Source: Dyadobacter alkalitolerans DSM 23607 (lineage in GTDB: Bacteria > Bacteroidota > Bacteroidia > Cytophagales > Spirosomataceae). Taken from it: DNA of 64,000 nucleotides. Under the pieces are notes generated by a model that did not search any database, was not told the DNA's origin, and saw only the letters and a program-made list of their open reading frames with translations. The translations under genes were made by a program, and so were the position numbers. Location: assembly GCF_000428845.1 (NCBI RefSeq), contig NZ_AUAS01000001.1, positions 434,001-498,000 of the forward strand, given 5' to 3'. Of the stretch, positions 36,421 through 43,588 are shown piece after piece (within the stretch, counting starts at the first letter, position 1; the number at the start of each line of letters is the position of its first letter).

Positions 36421-37512
36421 ATGAAAAACTCCATGCAGGAAAAACGGCTTTCTTTTCTCGACCGATATTTGACGGTCTGGATATTCCTGGCGATGCTTTT
36501 GGGCGTATCCATCGGGTACTTTTTTCCAGGCACGTCCGATTTTATCAATCAATTTAATTCAGGTTCGAAAGGTGCGCCGGGCGCCGGACCGCCGGGCGCC
36601 GGAGCGCCGGGCGTCAATGTGCCGCTGGCCATTGGTTTGATCCTGATGATGTACCCACCACTTGCAAAGGTACGCTACTCGGAGCTTCCGCAGGTATTCA
36701 GGAATACCCGCATCCTAGGATTATCGCTGCTGCAAAATTGGATAGTAGGGCCACTGCTTATGTTTGGCCTGGCGGCAATATTCCTGCCGGACAAACCCGA
36801 ATATATGACCGGGCTAATTATGATTGGCATTGCGCGCTGTATTGCAATGGTAATCGTATGGAATGACCTTGCTGGCGGTGATCGCGTATATGCGGCAGGA
36901 CTGGTGGCATTCAACAGCATTTTTCAGGTGCTGTTCTACTCAGTCTATGCCTACGTATTCGTGACGCTGCTGCCGCCATTGTTTGGACTAAAAGGTTTCG
37001 CTGTTAACATAACGATGGGAGAAGTAGCGCAAAGCGTCTTTATCTATCTTGGCATTCCATTTTTAGCTGGAATCATTTCACGGGCAGTATTGACCGGGCT
37101 GTTTAGCAAACAGTGGTATGAGCAGAAATTTCTGCCTGCCATCAGCCCGATAACCCTGATTGCCTTGCTGTTTACCATTGTGGTGATGTTCAGCCTCAAA
37201 GGACAGTTGATCGTATCAATCCCAATGGATGTGCTGCGCATCGCCCTCCCGCTTACGATCTATTTTGCGATCATGTTTTTTTCTGCGTTTTACCTGTCAA
37301 AACGAGCGGGTGCGGATTATTCCAAATCTACTTCACTCGCTTTCACGGCCGCAGGCAACAATTTTGAATTAGGCATTGCGGTCGCAATTTCAGTTTTTGG
37401 CATCAATTCCGGAGCTGCATTTGCGGCAGTGATCGGGCCACTGATCGAAGTGCCGGTTTTAATCCTGATGGTCAACTTCGCTTTAAGGCAAAAAGGGGCA
37501 TTTCCTAAGTGA
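36421..37512 (+). CDS. acr3: Acr3 family arsenite efflux transporter
   Basis: 363 residues with about ten membrane segments. [20 protein letters not shown] opens the family; the essential Cys140 is in [30 protein letters not shown] is the late conserved block. It exports As(III) across the inner membrane. Between membrane segments 1 and 2 (about residues 51-65) there is a Gly/Pro/Ala repeat ([14 protein letters not shown]) where homologs have a short loop. It starts right after the GNAT stop, and its end abuts debris of an MBL gene. Confidence 0.92.
   Translation: MKNSMQEKRLSFLDRYLTVWIFLAMLLGVSIGYFFPGTSDFINQFNSGSKGAPGAGPPGAGAPGVNVPLAIGLILMMYPPLAKVRYSELPQVFRNTRILGLSLLQNWIVGPLLMFGLAAIFLPDKPEYMTGLIMIGIARCIAMVIVWNDLAGGDRVYAAGLVAFNSIFQVLFYSVYAYVFVTLLPPLFGLKGFAVNITMGEVAQSVFIYLGIPFLAGIISRAVLTGLFSKQWYEQKFLPAISPITLIALLFTIVVMFSLKGQLIVSIPMDVLRIALPLTIYFAIMFFSAFYLSKRAGADYSKSTSLAFTAAGNNFELGIAVAISVFGINSGAAFAAVIGPLIEVPVLILMVNFALRQKGAFPK
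36574..36615 (+). repeat. 15-base GC-rich minisatellite inside acr3
   Basis: Two 15-base units (GCGCCGGGCGCCGGA, CCGCCGGGCGCCGGA) and a partial third encode the in-frame [14 protein letters not shown] segment of Acr3. The 10-mer CCGCCGGGCG also occurs in the inserts of tRNA copies two and three. Confidence 0.75.
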
Positions 37513-37530
37513 AACATAGAAATAAGCGTG

Positions 37531-37665
37531 TGCAATTTCCAAATGACTGCTGACAAAATCAGCATGTAAATGCGTTTCTATAACAGCGATTATCTTGCCC
37601 TGATGCTCTTCTGCAAAATCATAATACGGCTCTGGATTACGCCCCGGATCGATCAGTAACTGCAT
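37531..37665 (-). pseudogene. internal fragment of an MBL-fold (persulfide dioxygenase-like) gene
   Basis: 45 residues starting QLLIDPGRNPEPYYDFAEE and containing the metal motif ETHLHADFVSSH are clearly part of an MBL-fold hydrolase like the one at 38783-40201 (which has LETHFHADFVSGH). The N-terminal 20 residues and everything after HLEIA are missing. The fragment begins right after the YeeE/YedE stop and is cut off near the acr3 stop, so it is a relic at the ars/sulfur junction. Confidence 0.8.
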
Positions 37666-38166
37666 TTAATGGGGTAATTTATCCCTGAACCTGCCATATA
37701 CCCAGGTGCCTGCCACTGCACTAACCAGTGTGACGATTACAACAGTAGCACCCATACCAATCTGTGCAAACAAGGGTCCCGGACAAGCGCCGGTCAAACC
37801 CCAGCCCAGCCCGAACATTAAACCTCCGTAAATCTGTCCTTTGTTGAACTTCTTATCGGTGAAAGTGATAGCCTCCCCTGAAATCGTCCTGATATCAAAC
37901 CGCTTAATAAGCCAAACCGAAATCATTCCGACTACTACGGCGCTCCCGATAATGCCATACATATGAAACGATTGCAGCCGGAACATCTCCTGGATTCTAA
38001 ACCAGCTGATCACTTCTGCTTTCACAAAAAGAACTCCGAAAAGTAATCCAACCACAAGGTACTTCAGGTTATAATACCATTTGTGCTGTTCTTGACTCTC
38101 ATTGATGCAAATTGAATCCGTTGCCCGTATTTCATGCTCGCTTTGTGCCTTTAAGGTGTTTGTCAT
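37666..38166 (-). CDS. YeeE/YedE (DUF6691-like) membrane protein
   Basis: 166 residues, four membrane segments after a 35-residue hydrophilic N-terminus. The second half has GLMFGLGWGLTGACPGPLFAQIG, the conserved Cys motif of YeeE/YedE thiosulfate-transport-like half proteins. It follows its partner gene by four bases; together they make a two-part transporter for thiosulfate or another sulfur species. Confidence 0.82.
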   Translation of the reverse strand: MTNTLKAQSEHEIRATDSICINESQEQHKWYYNLKYLVVGLLFGVLFVKAEVISWFRIQEMFRLQSFHMYGIIGSAVVVGMISVWLIKRFDIRTISGEAITFTDKKFNKGQIYGGLMFGLGWGLTGACPGPLFAQIGMGATVVIVTLVSAVAGTWVYGRFRDKLPH

Positions 38167-38170
38167 CTGC

Positions 38171-38734
38171 TTACATCATTAATATGAAAGGCAATATCCA
38201 GTTTGCCATAACAAATCCGCCGATCATAAAACAGATGGTTGCTACCAATGAGGGCCATTGCAAAGTAGCAAGTCCCATGATTGCGTGACCGCTTGTACAT
38301 CCACCGGCATAGCGCGCGCCAAACCCTACCAGAAATCCACCGCCAACCATGATGATAAGTCCGGGCAGCGTTAAAAGCTTATTCCAACTTACCAGGTCAA
38401 CAGGCACGAGCGATGAAAAATCAGTGACACCATAAACGCTCAGCTCTTTTACCAACGACGGGTTCAGCTGTATTGGCGAGGTGTTGGCCAGAAATGTCAC
38501 TGCTATCACCCCTCCCAAAAAAATACCCAGCACAAAAAACATATTCCACAACTCCTTTTTCCAATCGTATTGAAAAAACGGGATTTTCGCCGGGACGCAC
38601 ATGGCGCAAACATGCCGGAGCGATGATGAGATCCCAAAGGACTTATTGCCCAGTATCAAAAGTGCAGGCACTGTAAGCCCAATCAGCGGTCCGGCCACAT
38701 ACCATGGCCAAGGCTGTTTTATAATTTCAAGCAT
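38171..38734 (-). CDS. YeeE/YedE family membrane protein
   Basis: 187 residues with about five membrane segments. [20 protein letters not shown] holds the conserved Cys of this family (thiosulfate or sulfur uptake, related to E. coli YeeE), and a second motif, [12 protein letters not shown], lies near residue 40. It is paired with the shorter YeeE-like gene at 37666 and sits just downstream of the CstB-like gene (48-base gap), so the three genes probably form one sulfur operon. Confidence 0.85.
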   Translation of the reverse strand: MLEIIKQPWPWYVAGPLIGLTVPALLILGNKSFGISSSLRHVCAMCVPAKIPFFQYDWKKELWNMFFVLGIFLGGVIAVTFLANTSPIQLNPSLVKELSVYGVTDFSSLVPVDLVSWNKLLTLPGLIIMVGGGFLVGFGARYAGGCTSGHAIMGLATLQWPSLVATICFMIGGFVMANWILPFILMM

Positions 38735-38782
38735 AATAAGTTGAAAGATGTGTTACTGAATCTTATTCCCTTGATAGTTTTA

Positions 38783-40201
38783 CTATAATGTACTTGGACA
38801 AATATAATTGCTTACTTCTAGCTTGTCTGAATCCTTTATTGCCTTGAAACCGCCCTGCACATCGATCAGATTGTCATATCCCCGTGCTTTGAGCACTGAA
38901 TTAAAAATCATTGACCGGTAACCTCCGGCACAGTGTACGAAGTAGGTTTTGTTTTTATCAATCCCCGCCAGATGATCATTGATGTAGTCTAGCGGGATAT
39001 TTTCTGCATTCAGCATATGCTCAGAGAGAAACTCACTTGTTTTGCGTACATCCAGCACGCCGATGGCAGGGTCCATTTTCAAGCGCTGACTCATCTGGTC
39101 AGCGGTTACTGACTGGATCTGGCTGGTTTCTTTACCGGCTTTGACCCAGGCATCGATCCCGCCTTTTAAATATCCAATCGTATGGTCATAGCCCACACGT
39201 GCAAGACGGGTCACCACTTCTTCTTCCCTGCCCTGCTCTGTGATCAGCAATATGTTCTGTTTGATGTCGGGAATAAGCGCTCCAACCCACGGAGCAAAGC
39301 CCCCATTTATTCCGATATTGATCGAGTTGGGAACGAAGCCTTTTGCAAAAATTTCTGCATCCCGGGTATCAAGGACGACCGCGCCAGTTTGGTTTGCCAC
39401 CGCCTCAAAAGCAGCCGCATCCAACTCCCGGGCTCCCCTTTCAAGAACCCTGTCAATGCTTTCGTAGCCCTGGATATTCATTAAAACGTTTTCAGGGAAG
39501 TAAGCCGGAGGCGGCATTAGCCCATGAGTAACTTCTTTGACAAATTCTGCCTTGGTCATATCCGGCCGAAGTGCATAGTTGGAGATTTTCTGGCTACCCA
39601 ATGTATCGGTCGTTTCCTTACTCATGTTTTTGCCGCACGCACTTCCTGCGCCGTGAGCCGGATAAACAATGATCTCATCAGCAAGCGGCATAATCTTATC
39701 GCGTAAAGAATCGAAAAGATGCTCCGCAAGCTTTTGTTGTGTCAGCTCTGCGGATACTTTTTGAGCCAGATCAGGACGCCCTACATCACCAATGAACAAG
39801 GTATCCCCCGTGAAAATGCCCACCTGCTTTCCCATTTCGTCACTTAAAAGATAGCAGGTGCTTTCCATGGTGTGCCCCGGCGTATGCAGCACTGTAAGCG
39901 AAACATCGCCGACTTTCAGCACCTGGCCATCCACGGCTACCAGCGCTTCAAAGCCAGGTTTTGCGGTTGGACCAAAAACAATCTGCGCTCCTGTTTTCTC
40001 AGCAAGGTCAATGTGGCCCGACACGAAATCCGCGTGAAAATGTGTTTCAAGTACGTATTTTATTTTTGCCCCATCTTTTTCAGCACGGTTCATATAAGGC
40101 CCCACTTCACGGAGCGGATCAATTACCACAGCTTCCCCATAACTTTCAATATAATAAGCACCTTGCGATAGGCAACCTGTATAGATTTGTTCGAGTTTCA
40201 T
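38783..40201 (-). CDS. CstB-like persulfide dioxygenase with two rhodanese domains
   Basis: 472 residues. An MBL persulfide dioxygenase domain (1-250) with metal ligands in ETHFHADFVSGH (His54, His56, Asp58), HTPGHT and GDTLFIGDVGRPDL; a first rhodanese domain (about 255-355) whose active loop reads LITEQGREEE, with Glu in place of the catalytic Cys; and a second rhodanese with Cys424 in VHCAGGYRS. This order (dioxygenase, dead rhodanese, live rhodanese) is that of S. aureus CstB, which turns persulfides into thiosulfate during sulfide detoxification. Confidence 0.88.
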   Translation of the reverse strand: MKLEQIYTGCLSQGAYYIESYGEAVVIDPLREVGPYMNRAEKDGAKIKYVLETHFHADFVSGHIDLAEKTGAQIVFGPTAKPGFEALVAVDGQVLKVGDVSLTVLHTPGHTMESTCYLLSDEMGKQVGIFTGDTLFIGDVGRPDLAQKVSAELTQQKLAEHLFDSLRDKIMPLADEIIVYPAHGAGSACGKNMSKETTDTLGSQKISNYALRPDMTKAEFVKEVTHGLMPPPAYFPENVLMNIQGYESIDRVLERGARELDAAAFEAVANQTGAVVLDTRDAEIFAKGFVPNSINIGINGGFAPWVGALIPDIKQNILLITEQGREEEVVTRLARVGYDHTIGYLKGGIDAWVKAGKETSQIQSVTADQMSQRLKMDPAIGVLDVRKTSEFLSEHMLNAENIPLDYINDHLAGIDKNKTYFVHCAGGYRSMIFNSVLKARGYDNLIDVQGGFKAIKDSDKLEVSNYICPSTL

Positions 40202-40270
40202 ATTTGTTGTCTTTTATAAATCCTGTTTGAATTAATAATACAAATTTCGGGATGCGAAGCTGGCTGGTCA

Positions 40271-40284
40271 GTGACAAGAGTCAC
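40271..40284. promoter_or_regulatory. candidate Crp/Fnr-type operator
   Basis: GTGAC-AAGA-GTCAC is a perfect 5-4-5 inverted repeat about 70 bases upstream of the CstB-like start. The flanking GGTCAGTGAC (40266-40275) recurs as GGTTAGTGAC at 40320-40329. A Crp/Fnr regulator is encoded at 41028. The 135-base spacer shows no clear TAnnTTTG box. Confidence 0.45.
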
Positions 40285-40336
40285 ATTGCAAGAAAAAATG
40301 AAAATGATTTCACCTTCATGGTTAGTGACCACAAAC

Positions 40337-41107
40337 TTATTTAAGATGCATTAATTCTGAGGATATAATGTAAATCCCCATCACCAGTACAAACCAGCCA
40401 AACCCTTTTTTCAAAGAAGTAGCATTTACCCTTTTGGCCAAGATTCCCCCAATCAGAATACCAGCCATAGCGACACCTGTGATTTCTAATAAAAAAGCCC
40501 AGTCAATCATGAAATGTCCTATATCGCCTGCAAATCCGATCAGCGAATTCAGTGCAATAATAAGAAGCGAAGTGCCCACAGCTTCCTTCATAGGCATTCC
40601 CAGGATCAATACCAATGTCGGTATCAACAAAAACCCGCCCCCTGCTCCCAGAAAACCCGTAGTAAGTCCGATGCCGATGCCACTTAAAAGCATCCGGATA
40701 ACATTACCCTTTAAGTCACACTCCATACACCCAGGTTTCCGCTCCTTGCTTTTGATCATGCCTCTTGATGCGGCTACCATGAGCACAGCAAAAAGCATCA
40801 TCGTGAGTAAGGGTTCAGTAACCCGAAATGCGCCAATGCTGAAAAGGTCATGAGGGACCAAAGGAATTAAAAACTTACGCGTCAGGAAAACGGTTGTGAT
40901 CGATGTGCTTCCAAATAGCAGCGCCGTCTTAATTTTGACGGCACCTTTGCGGTAATTGCTGTATGCACCGACAAGACTGGTTGAGCCGACAATAAACAGC
41001 GAGTAGGATGTCGACACCAAAGGACTAATGCCGAATATCCTGAGAAATATTCCAGCCGGGCAGGTCATCATGCGGACCGGGCAATATATCAAACACACGT
41101 TACTCAT
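40337..41107 (-). CDS. TauE/SafE (TSUP) sulfite exporter, 5'-truncated
   Basis: The frame is 256 residues, but the family part begins only at residue 24 (IFGISPLVSTSYSLFIVGSTSLVG, from about 41038). The usual first membrane segment with GGGGSILTVP is missing and replaced by an unrelated Cys-rich sequence (MSNVCLIYCPVRMMTCPAG) read from the antisense of the Crp/Fnr gene. The second half repeat (GFLGAGGGFLLIPTLVLILG) is intact. TSUP proteins export sulfite or sulfoacetate and pair with CstB in other bacteria. With one half-motif gone, function is doubtful. Confidence 0.75.
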   Translation of the reverse strand: MSNVCLIYCPVRMMTCPAGIFLRIFGISPLVSTSYSLFIVGSTSLVGAYSNYRKGAVKIKTALLFGSTSITTVFLTRKFLIPLVPHDLFSIGAFRVTEPLLTMMLFAVLMVAASRGMIKSKERKPGCMECDLKGNVIRMLLSGIGIGLTTGFLGAGGGFLLIPTLVLILGMPMKEAVGTSLLIIALNSLIGFAGDIGHFMIDWAFLLEITGVAMAGILIGGILAKRVNATSLKKGFGWFVLVMGIYIISSELMHLK

Positions 41108-41597
41108 CGGAAGCGGCAGGGTAAGGCTTTACCGTCAGGGCGACGATGGACAGGAAGCTTTCATTTATGATCTGGAACCGGGAAATGCATGTGCCTTGTC
41201 GATGATCTGTAATACAAAACAGGAAGCGAGTGAGATCATGGCCAAAACAGTGGAAGATACCGTTGCTGTCATGATACCGATCCAGTTGATGGACGAGCTT
41301 ATGCAGCAATATAAAACCTGGTACTACTTCGTCATTGCCAACTACCGGGCCCGTTTTGAAGAACTGCTGGTGGTGTTCGACAATGTAGTCTTCAAGGCCA
41401 TGGACGAAAGACTGGAATTTTATCTGAAAAACCAGTTTGCCAGTAGCAAGGGGAACCAGATATTTATCACCCACCAGGAAATTGCCAATGACCTCAATAC
41501 TTCGCGGGAGGTTATATCAAGATTGTTAAAGAAAATGGAACAGGACAGCAAAATCAGACTAAACAGAAATAGTATAGAATGGCTTACCGGGATGTAG
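41028..41597 (+). CDS. Crp/Fnr family regulator, probably 5'-truncated
   Basis: 189 residues: a cyclic-nucleotide-binding-like barrel (IPAGQVIMRTGQYIKHTLLI, GRVRLYRQGDDGQEAFIYDL, ACALSMI), a dimer helix, and a winged helix with FITHQEIANDLNTSREVISRLLKKME. About 20-25 N-terminal residues usual in this group are absent, and the ATG at 41028 lies inside the facing TauE gene, so the start appears to be a chance codon after a deletion. The DNA-binding part is complete. Its natural targets would be the adjacent sulfur genes. Confidence 0.78.
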   Translation: MPNILRNIPAGQVIMRTGQYIKHTLLIGSGRVRLYRQGDDGQEAFIYDLEPGNACALSMICNTKQEASEIMAKTVEDTVAVMIPIQLMDELMQQYKTWYYFVIANYRARFEELLVVFDNVVFKAMDERLEFYLKNQFASSKGNQIFITHQEIANDLNTSREVISRLLKKMEQDSKIRLNRNSIEWLTGM

Positions 41598-41606
41598 TTT
41601 AACTGA

Positions 41607-41781
41607 CTACTCGCTAATTCGGATGTAGCACTGCAGGTAAGCCACCTGGCCGCCTGCTTTCCGGACGCGTTCTGTAAGGTTGCTAAAGGTCTGACCTTCG
41701 GGCACCCGGCACCACCTTCGCTCCCCGTGCCGCCAGCAGTTCCGCCGTGGTTTCACATATTCCGCTATTGCGCCAGTAATG
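41607..41781 (-). pseudogene. fragment of an SDR dehydrogenase, frameshifted
   Basis: Pieces of the N-terminal Rossmann region can be read in two frames: AITGA, then SGICETTAELLAARGAKVVPGARR, then in another frame ERVRKAGGQVAYLQC. These match the order ITGASSGIGE, GARR, RIRKAGGQ..YLQCDVT of classical SDRs. Single-base losses break the frame at least twice and the remainder of the gene is absent. Confidence 0.7.
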
Positions 41782-41886
41782 GCGCCCCTGCAACTGCTGC
41801 TCCTCATTGGACGAAGGAACAATCTGCAATTGCTGCGGCTTCACCGTCGAAACTGCGCCGGTAACCTGGCTGCGGTTCTCGTTCGC
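41782..41886 (-). pseudogene. short fragment resembling a SusC-like TonB receptor plug
   Basis: 35 codons read NRSQVTGAVSTVKPQQLQIV followed by NEEQQLQGR. This is the V.GAVS.V...L..VP....EQ.LQGR pattern at the beginning of SusC-type plug domains. An in-frame stop precedes it and it is joined directly to the SDR fragment at the LQGR end, where the AGV block should follow. The match is short, so the call is tentative. Confidence 0.4.
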
Positions 41887-42159
41887 AATTTATTTTCCGT
41901 TAAATAACCAGCACGAACCGCAGGAACATTATCCTATATTTTCGTCGCTTCGTTATAATGTTATGCACTATTATTGGGCGCAATTAACAGGTAGTACTAC
42001 ACTCGTTAGATAATACTACAAGCATCCGACTCGACTTCATCTTCTTGAATTTGCCATTCAAAGCGGTAAGCATAATCACTTGCTACAACTCTGCTTGTCT
42101 AATCTAAGGTTTCAGTGATCAGTTTCTGTTTATATGTCCCACTTAAAAACAAACATAGA
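41887..42159. other. spacer without recognisable genes
   Basis: AT-rich stretch between the gene debris and the SGNH lipoprotein gene. I see no open frame, terminator, tRNA or clear promoter box in it. Confidence 0.5.
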
Positions 42160-43551
42160 ATGAAGAAGTTGTTCTTATTAATCGCCCTTGCGGCATGCAA
42201 CGAACCATCACCCGGCTGGCCCGAACCGAAGCCAAAAGTGCCGGTTTACATTCCCACGGCAGAAGATTCGGCCAGAACGCGCGGGCCATTTATGCGCATT
42301 CACCCCATGGGTCGATTTCCCGAGATGATTTCTGACAATATTGAACGCAAACCAATACTCAAAATTGAAGAATGGCTATCATCAGAACTTCCGCTTGCCG
42401 ATTTCGGGCGGATCCTCAAACCGGGACTGGAAATGGAGATGATTGCGTTCGGAGGCGGTCTGACTGCAGGAGTGATGAATGGCGGTATTACCCGGGAAAG
42501 CCAGCAAACCAACTACACAAATCTGCTCGCTCATCAAATGGGCATCAAAAACTTCGCGATGCCGCTGTTTGAAAAAGAACATTATAACGGAACGGGATAT
42601 TACGTATACCGTAATACGGAAAGCGAATACCCGCAATGGGACCGGGTTGTGAATAATACCATTTCGATTGCTCCGGGCAGCCCGCCCACTATGCCCCGTT
42701 ATCCGGGTAAGATTTCGAATTACGGATTATTTGAAGGCGGCACGGAATGGTTTGTTCCGGGCTGGGGCTGTGAGAATTGCGACTTGACTAAATTTCTGGT
42801 AACTAGATTTGATGGGCATATTCCAGCCGAAATACCCTACAATTTCGTAATCGTCGATGAGTTCTTTGACAGTTGGATGTATGGAATCCAAAATACACCC
42901 CGGATCAATCTTTTCAGTTATTCATTCAATGGCTCCATTATGAATACAGGCAGGATTGTAGATTATGCCATCAATTATAATCTGCATGGTAAAAAGGGTG
43001 TAATTTTTACCATCCCGCGATACCAGCACCTACCGTACATGAATTGGTATCCGATGGACAAATTTAAAAATGTGTCTATCAGTTTTGATAAGAACCATAT
43101 TGGGGATGGTGCAATAAATCCTTTAAAACCATTTTCATTGATTCCGACTGCCAAGTTGGATGCCATTTGTAAAAGATCCGAAAATGGCTTTTTAGTCGCT
43201 AATTTCCCTGATGTCGAGGTAATTGATGCAGGAGAAACCTACCAATCCGATCCACGACTATACTACAATCAAAAGATCAGAGACTATGCAGCAGAAAAAG
43301 ATCTTGCCGTCGTCGATCTTTTTGATCTCTACCAGCGCATTTATCAAGGCGGATATAAAACGGATGACGGAATCGCAATAGATGGCACTGCTCATGGCAA
43401 TTTCTTTTCTTCGGACGGGATCTATCCTTCAGCGCTTGGACAGGCCATTATTGCAAATGAGGTTATCAAGGCCATTAATAATTATTATGGGGCAAAAATC
43501 CCCTTGATAGACCTTAAAGGGTTTGCTAAGACAACAGGCCTGAAAAATTAG
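42160..43551 (+). CDS. SGNH/GDSL-fold lipoprotein lacking catalytic Ser and His
   Basis: 463 residues from MKKLFLLIALAAC (lipobox LAAC; an upstream in-frame start at 42115 would spoil the signal peptide). The layout follows Bacteroidota SGNH hydrolases: block I is IAFGGGLTAGVMNGGI, and block V is SSDGIYPSALGQAIIANEVI. In active enzymes block I is GxSLTAG and block V DGxHP. Here Gly100 replaces the nucleophile Ser and Tyr422 replaces the His, while Asp419 stays. The protein is therefore probably a non-enzymatic, surface-located binding protein, or has a changed mechanism. Confidence 0.65.
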   Translation: MKKLFLLIALAACNEPSPGWPEPKPKVPVYIPTAEDSARTRGPFMRIHPMGRFPEMISDNIERKPILKIEEWLSSELPLADFGRILKPGLEMEMIAFGGGLTAGVMNGGITRESQQTNYTNLLAHQMGIKNFAMPLFEKEHYNGTGYYVYRNTESEYPQWDRVVNNTISIAPGSPPTMPRYPGKISNYGLFEGGTEWFVPGWGCENCDLTKFLVTRFDGHIPAEIPYNFVIVDEFFDSWMYGIQNTPRINLFSYSFNGSIMNTGRIVDYAINYNLHGKKGVIFTIPRYQHLPYMNWYPMDKFKNVSISFDKNHIGDGAINPLKPFSLIPTAKLDAICKRSENGFLVANFPDVEVIDAGETYQSDPRLYYNQKIRDYAAEKDLAVVDLFDLYQRIYQGGYKTDDGIAIDGTAHGNFFSSDGIYPSALGQAIIANEVIKAINNYYGAKIPLIDLKGFAKTTGLKN

Positions 43552-43588
43552 CTCTCATCATTATTAAATTCACATTAACTCTCTTACG

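Noticed and set aside
41807-42013. 68-codon plus-strand frame
   Set aside because: It covers the SusC-like debris in antisense and has no coding character.
33960-42100. Integrative element with its own integrase
   Set aside because: No recombinase, relaxase or transposase frame can be found; only the tRNA position and gene debris suggest mobility.
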